Assembly (NCBI GenBank): GCA_013360985.1
Contig: JABWAM010000048.1
Location: 1-12,388, forward strand
Origin: Verrucomicrobiia bacterium
GTDB lineage: Bacteria; Verrucomicrobiota; Verrucomicrobiia; JABWAM01
Direction: 5' to 3'
Length of the DNA: 12,388 nucleotides
Shown here: positions 7,953 through 12,388 of the stretch, piece by piece
Numbering within the stretch: the stretch's first letter is position 1
Layout: the number at the start of each line of letters is the position of its first letter
The notes under the pieces: generated by a model
Databases searched by the model: none
What the model was told of the DNA's origin: nothing
What the model saw: the letters and a program-made list of their open reading frames with translations, nothing else
Position numbers and translations under genes: made by a program

Positions 7953-9329
7953 ATGATCACCCCCGACCAATCGCTTTCGCTCAAGTCGCTCAAGCCGAAG
8001 ATCGAACGCCTCTTCGATCTTTCCGCCGCCAAGATTCGTTCAATCGCGCGGAGCTGGGATCCCGCGAAAGGCACGCCCGTGTTTACCGTCCAGGGACGCT
8101 ACACCTCCCGCGGATGGACGGAATGGACGCAGGGCTTTCAATTCGGCGCCGCTCTCCTCCAGTTCGATGCCGCCGGCGACCGACGTTTCCTCGACGACGC
8201 GCGCCGTCGCATCGTCGAACTCATGGCGAGCCACGTCTCGCACCTTGGCGTTCACGACCACGGCTTCAACAACGTGAGCACTTACGGAAACCTTTTGCGC
8301 CTGATGCGCGCGGGACGCGTGCCGGAAGCCCCCGGCGAACGCGCCTTCGCCGAGCTCGCCCTCAAGGTCAGCGGCGCGGTGCAGGCGGCGCGCTGGTCGC
8401 GCACCGCCGACGGCCGCGGCTACATCTATTCGTTCAACGGGCCGCACTCCCTGTTCGCCGACACGATCCGCTCCCTGCGATCGCTCGCGCTCGCCCATCA
8501 GCTCGGCCACTGCCTCATGGGCGAGATGGACCGGAAGATCTCCCTCCTCGAACGCCTCGTTGACCACGCCGCGACCACCGCGCGCTACAACATCTGGTAC
8601 GGCGAAGGTCGCGACGCCTACGACGTGCGCGGACGGGTCGCCCACGAGTCCATCTTCAATACAAACGACGGCCACTACCGCTGCCCCAGCTCGCAACAGG
8701 GTTATTCTCCCTTCACCACCTGGACACGCGGACTGGCGTGGATCATGTGCGGCTACGCGGAACAACTCGAATGGCTCGACACCCGCTCCGACGCCGAGAT
8801 GAAACCGCTCGGCGGCCGCAAAACGATCGAAGCGATGATGACGCGCGCCGCGGCGGCCACCTGCGATTTCTACGTCGAGAACACGCCTCCCGACGGCGTG
8901 CCCTACTGGGACACGGGCGCCCCCGGCCTCGCGAAGATGGGCGATTACCTCGCGCGCCCCTCGGATCCGTTCAACGCCTACGAACCCGTGGACAGCTCCG
9001 CCGCGGCGATCGCCGCGCAAGGGCTTTGGCGCTTCGGCGGCTACCTGGATCGCAAGGGCCGCCGCGAAGGCGCCTACTATCAGCACCTCGCGCTCGTCGT
9101 CGCCGACACCCTGTTCCGCGAGCCGTATCTCTCCACCGACGCGAAACACCAAGGGCTCCTCCTCCACTCCGTCTATCATCGCCCCAACGGGTGGGATTAC
9201 CTCCCGAAGGGCGCCAAAGTTCCTTGCGGCGAATCCTCGATGTGGGGCGATTACCACCTCCGCGAACTCGCCCTGCTCCTTTTGCGCGAAGCCGACAGCA
9301 AACGCGCACCTCGCTTCTTCGACATCTAA
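7953..9329 (+). CDS. GH88-type unsaturated glucuronyl/uronyl hydrolase
   Basis: A 458-aa cytosolic-type enzyme with no signal peptide. Family members hydrate the C4-C5 double bond of the unsaturated uronic acid left at the non-reducing end by polysaccharide lyases, releasing a keto-uronate. Motifs in GH88 order are H101-D102-H-G-F near the first catalytic aspartate; D170 (in FADTIRSL), corresponding to the second; the NDGHYRC...QGYSPFTTWTRGLAW block at about 238-263; PYWDTGAP at 317-324; DSSAAAIAAQGL from D347; and WGDYHLRE at 431-438. Length and predicted (alpha/alpha)6 pattern fit the family. It is the last gene of the four, 52 bp after the SDR. It complements the secreted lyase at the start of the cluster, which would supply its substrate after import. 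The related GH105 family differs in motif wording, and GH88 is the better fit. The sugar next to the uronate cannot be deduced. Confidence 0.92.
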   Translation: MITPDQSLSLKSLKPKIERLFDLSAAKIRSIARSWDPAKGTPVFTVQGRYTSRGWTEWTQGFQFGAALLQFDAAGDRRFLDDARRRIVELMASHVSHLGVHDHGFNNVSTYGNLLRLMRAGRVPEAPGERAFAELALKVSGAVQAARWSRTADGRGYIYSFNGPHSLFADTIRSLRSLALAHQLGHCLMGEMDRKISLLERLVDHAATTARYNIWYGEGRDAYDVRGRVAHESIFNTNDGHYRCPSSQQGYSPFTTWTRGLAWIMCGYAEQLEWLDTRSDAEMKPLGGRKTIEAMMTRAAAATCDFYVENTPPDGVPYWDTGAPGLAKMGDYLARPSDPFNAYEPVDSSAAAIAAQGLWRFGGYLDRKGRREGAYYQHLALVVADTLFREPYLSTDAKHQGLLLHSVYHRPNGWDYLPKGAKVPCGESSMWGDYHLRELALLLLREADSKRAPRFFDI

Positions 9330-9854
9330 CCCAAGTTCCGCATAAGGATGGGCCTGCCTCGCCGCCTGGCCCAAAATCCGTGGCATTCGCAACGCGTGCC
9401 CTCTTCGTTTCCGGACACGCTCTGCGACCGATACTAACGAAAGGAATACAGCGCCTGAACGCGGCCCGCACTGACCCCTTTTTGACTCCTTTTTCAGAAT
9501 AAAAAGGCTCTCCCCGGTTTCCTGTGGATTTCATCGGGGAAGAAGGTTTGGAGGAGGCAAGGCATAAACGCGTGTTGCAAACCTCAAGGCTTCATGGTCT
9601 GCCGCGACAATCATGGATGGACATGGAACGCAAATATCCCTCTGAAAAACGTCGTTTTCACGCCATGAAAGCTCATGATTTCCGCTTCTCTTGAGAGGCT
9701 CAAAACCATGCCGATTGAGTCAAAATTCACCCACAAGAAGTAGTGGAGAGCCTGAATTTTGAGATTGGGAGAGGGGTTGGCAGCGGTTGAGTCGGATGGA
9801 GCCGTCCGTGTCGAGGAGCGAAGGCCGTTAAAGGTTGTCAATGAGAGAATTTCT
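9330..9854. other. Gene-free spacer between GH88 gene and right repeat arm
   Basis: About 525 bp with lower GC than the flanking genes and no supportable coding frame or RNA gene. It holds three small symmetric elements: a 6-bp stem TGGGCC/GGCCCA with a 13-nt loop (9349-9373), an AT-rich 7-bp stem CCTTTTT/AAAAAGG (9488-9507), and a tight palindrome AAAACG-T-CGTTTT near 9643-9655. None has the GC stem plus T-run of a standard terminator. The region could contain the 3' end of the + strand transcript, but nothing definite is seen. Confidence 0.6.
9349..9373 (+). terminator. Weak hairpin just downstream of the GH88 gene, possible 3' end
   Basis: TGGGCC pairs with GGCCCA around a 13-base loop, starting 20 bp after the GH88 stop codon. 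The position suits a transcript end, but the stem is short and is followed by AAAATCC rather than a T-run. An intrinsic terminator is therefore doubtful; it could be an RNA-stabilising stem or chance. Confidence 0.2.
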
Positions 9855-10243
9855 TTCCCAAATCCTCGCGTAAGGCGTGGAGGAGTCCATCCTCGGTCGA
9901 GGAGCATGCGACGCCCTCGCAATATTTTGGGCTCAAGCCGCGGCCGCGGCGCCGCCGGCGGCGGCGCCCTCCCTCGCTTCGCGACCGAGCGGATTTTTCC
10001 CAAGCATGGACGGTGGAGAGGTCGGGCGAGGCCGCCGGCCGAGCCGTCGCACCCTTCTCATGGGAAGTCGGGAATCTCGGCATGATCCGCGACCGAGCGG
10101 ATTTTCTTCAAGCGTGGACCGCGGAAGGTAGGGCGAGGCCGCCGGCCGAGCCGTCACACCCTTCTTGTGGGGAGTCTGGAATCTCGATACGACCCACCTC
10201 TCCGATCCTCCATGGATGATGAGGAGGGTTGCTCTCTGAAAAT
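9855..10243 (+). repeat. Right inverted arm of the long GC-rich intergenic repeat
   Basis: This is the reverse-complement partner of 1-283. The match starts at the CCCAAATC(C/T)TCGCGTAAGGCGTGG segment. It passes through CGACGCCCTCGC, the GCCGCGGCCGCGGC palindrome and a GCC/GGC-rich run, and ends at GAGGGTTGCTCTCTGAAAAT. It is about 107 bp longer than the left arm because of an internal tandem duplication, listed separately. Open frames across it end at the stop (10217-10219) that also ends the left-arm frame. Their peptide is low-complexity Arg/Pro-rich and shows no recognisable domain. I interpret the element as a dispersed non-coding repeat family of this genome. No transposase lies in or near it. 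Confidence 0.87.
9981..10196 (+). repeat. Two tandem units (~108 bp) inside the right repeat arm
   Basis: Unit 1 (about 9981-10088) and unit 2 (about 10089-10196) both begin GCGACCGAGCGGATTTT. They continue through a CAAGC(A/G)TGGAC segment and GGCGAGGCCGCCGGCCGAGC, then CACCCTTC, a GGGAGTC-like stretch and GGAATCTCG. The units differ by scattered substitutions and a 1-bp indel, so the duplication is not recent. The left arm (1-283) carries a single unit. Confidence 0.85.
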
Positions 10244-10510
10244 CGAGCTGATCCGTGGATTTGGGTTCTTTGCAAAGGCCGGGTCTGGAAGGGGGAAACG
10301 CTCCCTCGATACGAAAGGCGGCAGAGATCTGAGAGGACACGGAAGGGAGACGTCACGCGAGGAGGAGGAGGTCGCTTGAGGAGGCAGGGCAATGAGTCCT
10401 GTTTTCCCCAAATTTTCTTTCCTCCGAGCGCGAGCGCGTAAGCGAAAACCGCAGACTCCCCGGAAGCCGCGTTTCCGCGAAGCCGCCCCACGTCTTGGGA
10501 AACCGATCGC
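10244..10510. other. Gene-free stretch between repeat arm and chorismate mutase gene
   Basis: About 267 bp containing the 3' side of the - strand operon. It is purine-rich on the + strand around 10280-10400. It has a small hairpin with a GAAA tetraloop and a CGCG stem within the - strand sequence around 10468-10480. No convincing terminator, RNA gene or coding frame is seen. The short open frames here have no recognisable similarity. Confidence 0.55.
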
Positions 10511-10789
10511 CTACCGTTTTCGGCTGGGCCGGCGCGTCTGTTGATGGCGCGACGCGACGAGGAGGGCGCGATAGATTTTTTCGATGGCCTCTCCGCAAGC
10601 GCGCGCAGCGGGGATCGCCTTCAGGCGCGCGAGGATTTGGCGTTCGCGTTTCGCGTCGCGCACCCTCCCGCCCGTTTGCGCCTTGATCCTCCCAATCCGG
10701 CGCGTCAAACCGAAACGTCGCGCGAGCAACCCCACGATCCGATCGTCGAGACGGTCAATTTGCTTTCGGAGTTGTGCGATCGTTTTCAT
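10511..10789 (-). CDS. Chorismate mutase, AroQ class, monofunctional
   Basis: A 92-aa all-helical protein that converts chorismate to prephenate in Phe/Tyr biosynthesis in the cytosol. The start is the ATG at 10789, which overlaps the scpB stop as ATGA and lies directly before the domain. An upstream in-frame extension would run inside scpB in the wrong frame. The pattern LRKQIDRLDDRIVGLLARR is the AroQ helix 1. By my alignment to the E. coli P-protein mutase domain, active-site residues are present: R8 (R11), R25 (R28), K36 (K39), R48 (R51), E49 (E52) and Q84 (Q88). The length is that of a stand-alone mutase with no dehydratase, dehydrogenase or DAHP synthase domain in this frame. The basic C-terminal tail is unremarkable. 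It is the last gene of the - strand operon and probably depends on translational coupling. Confidence 0.9.
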   Translation of the reverse strand: MKTIAQLRKQIDRLDDRIVGLLARRFGLTRRIGRIKAQTGGRVRDAKRERQILARLKAIPAARACGEAIEKIYRALLVASRHQQTRRPSRKR

Positions 10790-11466
10790 TTCGTTTCGGA
10801 GGGATCGGATTCGTCCGCTTCGTTCCCCGACGCGTTCGGCGCCGATTCGACAGCGAGATCCGACGGAGGCGACGCCGCGGGCGCGCCAGCTCTCTCGGGC
10901 GGCGCCTGCGGGCGGCGGAGTTCGGTGGCGTTCGGCAGTTCGGAGAGGTCGGCGAGCCCGAAGTATTCGAGGAATTGGCGCGTCGTCCCGAAGAGCATCG
11001 GGCGACCGGGCACCTCCGCGCGGCCGGTAATCGTGACGAGTCCGCGTTCGAGGAGCGTCTGCATCACGCCGTCCACCGCGACGCCGCGGACTCCCTCGAT
11101 GTCCGCGCGGGTAATCGGCTGACGGTAGGCGATGATCGCGAGGGTCTCGAGCGCCGGTTGCGAAAGCCGCGCCGCGCGCGTCTCGTTCATCAGGGGGCGC
11201 ACCCACGGAGCGAAGGGCGGCAGGGTGACCACCTGCCAGGCGCCGGCGACCTGTTGGATGGTGAAACTGCGATTTTGCGCGGTGAACTCGGCCTGAAGCT
11301 CGGCGATCGCCTGTTCAATCTGATCCTCTTTGACACGGCGGAAAGCGCGCACGCATTCCGCCGCCTCTTCGCCCTGGGCTTCGGCGAACGCGGCGCGGAT
11401 TTCTTTCAGGGTCAGCGCTTTCTGCGCCGAAAAGAGAATGGCTTCGATGACGGAGCGGAGTTCCAC
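10786..11466 (-). CDS. scpB: Segregation and condensation protein B (ScpB)
   Basis: A 226-aa subunit of the SMC-ScpA-ScpB condensin that compacts and segregates the chromosome. ScpB dimers bind the ScpA kleisin through winged-helix domains. I choose the GTG at 11466 because ScpB proteins begin directly with the E-L-x-S-V-I-E-A-I-L-F helix. The same frame is open upstream to 11706, but that part lies inside scpA and is Arg/Ser-rich out-of-frame sequence. Hallmarks are LSQPALETLAIIAYRQPITRADIEGVRG (101-128), followed by a second wHTH with GRPMLFGTT and FLEYFGL (154-171). A charged, low-complexity tail (about 185-226) is typical in divergent lineages. The gene starts 13 bp after scpA and its TGA overlaps the next ATG. 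No Shine-Dalgarno is obvious, which suggests coupling to scpA translation. Confidence 0.93.
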   Translation of the reverse strand: MELRSVIEAILFSAQKALTLKEIRAAFAEAQGEEAAECVRAFRRVKEDQIEQAIAELQAEFTAQNRSFTIQQVAGAWQVVTLPPFAPWVRPLMNETRAARLSQPALETLAIIAYRQPITRADIEGVRGVAVDGVMQTLLERGLVTITGRAEVPGRPMLFGTTRQFLEYFGLADLSELPNATELRRPQAPPERAGAPAASPPSDLAVESAPNASGNEADESDPSETK

Positions 11467-11479
11467 GATAGGCGAGGAT

Positions 11480-12277
11480 TCAAGCTTCCGGAGCGGGAGA
11501 TGTCGAGGCCAAGACACCCTCCGCCGTCGGCGCGAGATTCTCATCGGCGCGCACGATCTCGATTTCGCCAAACGCTTCGGCCTGCGCCACGCGCAGCTTG
11601 CGGAGGCGAATGAGCTCGAGCAGGGCGAGGAACGTGACGACGATCTCCGCGCGCGAGGCCATCCCGTCGAAGAGGCGGGAGAACCGCGTGCGGCTTTCGA
11701 CGGCAATCAACTTGAGGACGAAATCGATCTTGTCGCTGACGGTGAAACGGTCTTCGAAGATTTCGCGGAGGTTTTCGGCTTGATCCGCCCGCTTGAGCAC
11801 CGCGCTGAAGGCGTGGAGGAGATCGAAGATGCTCACCTGACCGGCTTCGAGCGGCGTCTCGTCGGAGGGCGTGTCGAAACCGAGCGCGGCCTGCTGACGC
11901 GCGTAAACACTCTGCTGAAAGCTTTCGCGTTCGCTCAGGTGTTCGGCGGCGTCCTTGAATTTCTTGTATTCGACCAACTGGCGGATGAGATCCCAGCGCG
12001 GGTCATCCTCCTCTCCGTGCGCCTCGGGGTCCACGACCTGCTGCTCCACGGGGAGCAGGGTGCGGCTCTTGATGTACATGAGCGTGGCGCCCATCACGAT
12101 GAACTCGCCGGCTACGTCGGGAACCACGAGTTTCATCAGATCCAAATACTCCATGTACTGCGCGGTGATTACGGAGATCGGGATGTTGTAGATGTCCACC
12201 TCGTTCTTTTTGATGAGGTAGAGGAGCAGATCGAGAGGGCCTTCGAACACCTCGAGTTGAACTTTGTAGTCGGACAT
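11480..12277 (-). CDS. scpA: Segregation and condensation protein A (ScpA, kleisin)
   Basis: A 265-aa kleisin that bridges the SMC heads and recruits ScpB. The ATG at 12277 gives MSDYKVQLEVFEGPLDLLLYLIKK, the classic ScpA N-terminus (FEGPLDLLLYLI at 11-22). The conserved MGATLMYIKSRTLLP block follows (62-76). The middle is acidic and flexible. The C-terminal wHTH region, from VSDKIDFVLKLI (about 180) through the EIVVTFLALLELIRLRKLRVAQ helices, is the SMC-binding part. The length is normal. It is the first visible gene of a - strand operon with scpB and chorismate mutase. Its upstream neighbour lies beyond the window edge. Confidence 0.95.
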   Translation of the reverse strand: MSDYKVQLEVFEGPLDLLLYLIKKNEVDIYNIPISVITAQYMEYLDLMKLVVPDVAGEFIVMGATLMYIKSRTLLPVEQQVVDPEAHGEEDDPRWDLIRQLVEYKKFKDAAEHLSERESFQQSVYARQQAALGFDTPSDETPLEAGQVSIFDLLHAFSAVLKRADQAENLREIFEDRFTVSDKIDFVLKLIAVESRTRFSRLFDGMASRAEIVVTFLALLELIRLRKLRVAQAEAFGEIEIVRADENLAPTAEGVLASTSPAPEA

Positions 12278-12388
12278 GGGCGTGGAATACGAACAGTGAG
12301 CGGCAGGGAGACGGGCGGAGGCAATCGAAAACCGAGGTCGGCATGCGGAGGGCGATGGCCGCCCGTCGGGGCATCACCCGGTTCTGGA
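12278..12388 (-). other. Sequence upstream of scpA, no gene assigned
   Basis: Translation of the - strand in all three frames gives no recognisable protein end. One frame is open from the edge past the scpA start, but its product (Arg/Pro/Ser-rich) continues out of frame inside scpA and looks like a shadow. The stretch may hold the scpA promoter or leader. No Shine-Dalgarno motif is seen immediately before the scpA ATG. Confidence 0.4.

Noticed and set aside
8040..9392. A 450-codon - strand open frame opposite the GH88 gene
   Set aside because: The + strand frame carries all GH88 motifs in order; the antisense product is low-complexity Ala/Gly/Val/Arg.
1..10243. Composite transposon bounded by insertion sequences
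   Set aside because: The arms have no transposase gene, no sharp terminal inverted repeats of their own and no visible target-site duplication; they are kept as repeats only.
9330..10510. CRISPR array, tRNA or riboswitch in the long intergenic region
   Set aside because: Repeats are not short and regularly spaced with unique spacers, and no tRNA-like arms or known aptamer motif could be recognised.
11467..11706. Longer ScpB with an 80-residue N-terminal extension
   Set aside because: The extension is out-of-frame scpA sequence; homologous ScpB starts right at the GTG (11466).

Overview
The window is high-GC bacterial DNA. It carries two oppositely oriented gene blocks separated by about 1.2 kb of repeat-rich non-coding sequence. 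Large secreted glycan-active proteins, a cytosolic GH88 enzyme, an scpA-scpB-chorismate mutase operon and long GC-rich intergenic repeats fit Verrucomicrobiota or a relative. No rRNA or phylum-specific marker is present, so that placement is an inference.

Left block, + strand, about 384-9329: four genes in one direction with gaps of 39, 92 and 52 bp, probably one operon. In order they are (1) a 1420-residue secreted heparinase II/III-type polysaccharide lyase; (2) a 774-residue secreted glycosidase-like TIM-barrel protein with a Cys-x-Cys-x2-Cys cluster and a GH42-type Rossmann/trimerisation-like domain; (3) a 265-residue SDR oxidoreductase of the FabG-like kind; (4) a 458-residue GH88-type unsaturated uronyl hydrolase without a signal peptide. 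The inferred pathway is as follows. The lyase cuts a uronic-acid-containing polysaccharide outside the cytoplasm and leaves unsaturated uronate ends, and the second protein may trim the chains. The fragments are imported by a transporter not in this window. GH88 removes the unsaturated uronate, and the SDR may act on the keto-sugar released. The substrate cannot be read from the sequence.

Flanks of the left block: a non-coding repeat lies at 1-283, and an inverted copy lies at about 9855-10243. The right copy has an internal tandem duplication of about 108 bp. Together the copies form inverted arms around the whole four-gene cluster. No transposase or integrase is visible.

Right block, - strand, 12277 down to 10511: scpA, scpB and an AroQ-type chorismate mutase form a tight housekeeping operon (13 bp gap, then an ATGA overlap). 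ScpA and ScpB are the kleisin and wHTH subunits of the SMC condensin. The last gene makes prephenate for Phe/Tyr synthesis.

No tRNA, rRNA, CRISPR array, riboswitch or convincing rho-independent terminator was recognised. Most start codons lack a clear Shine-Dalgarno sequence.
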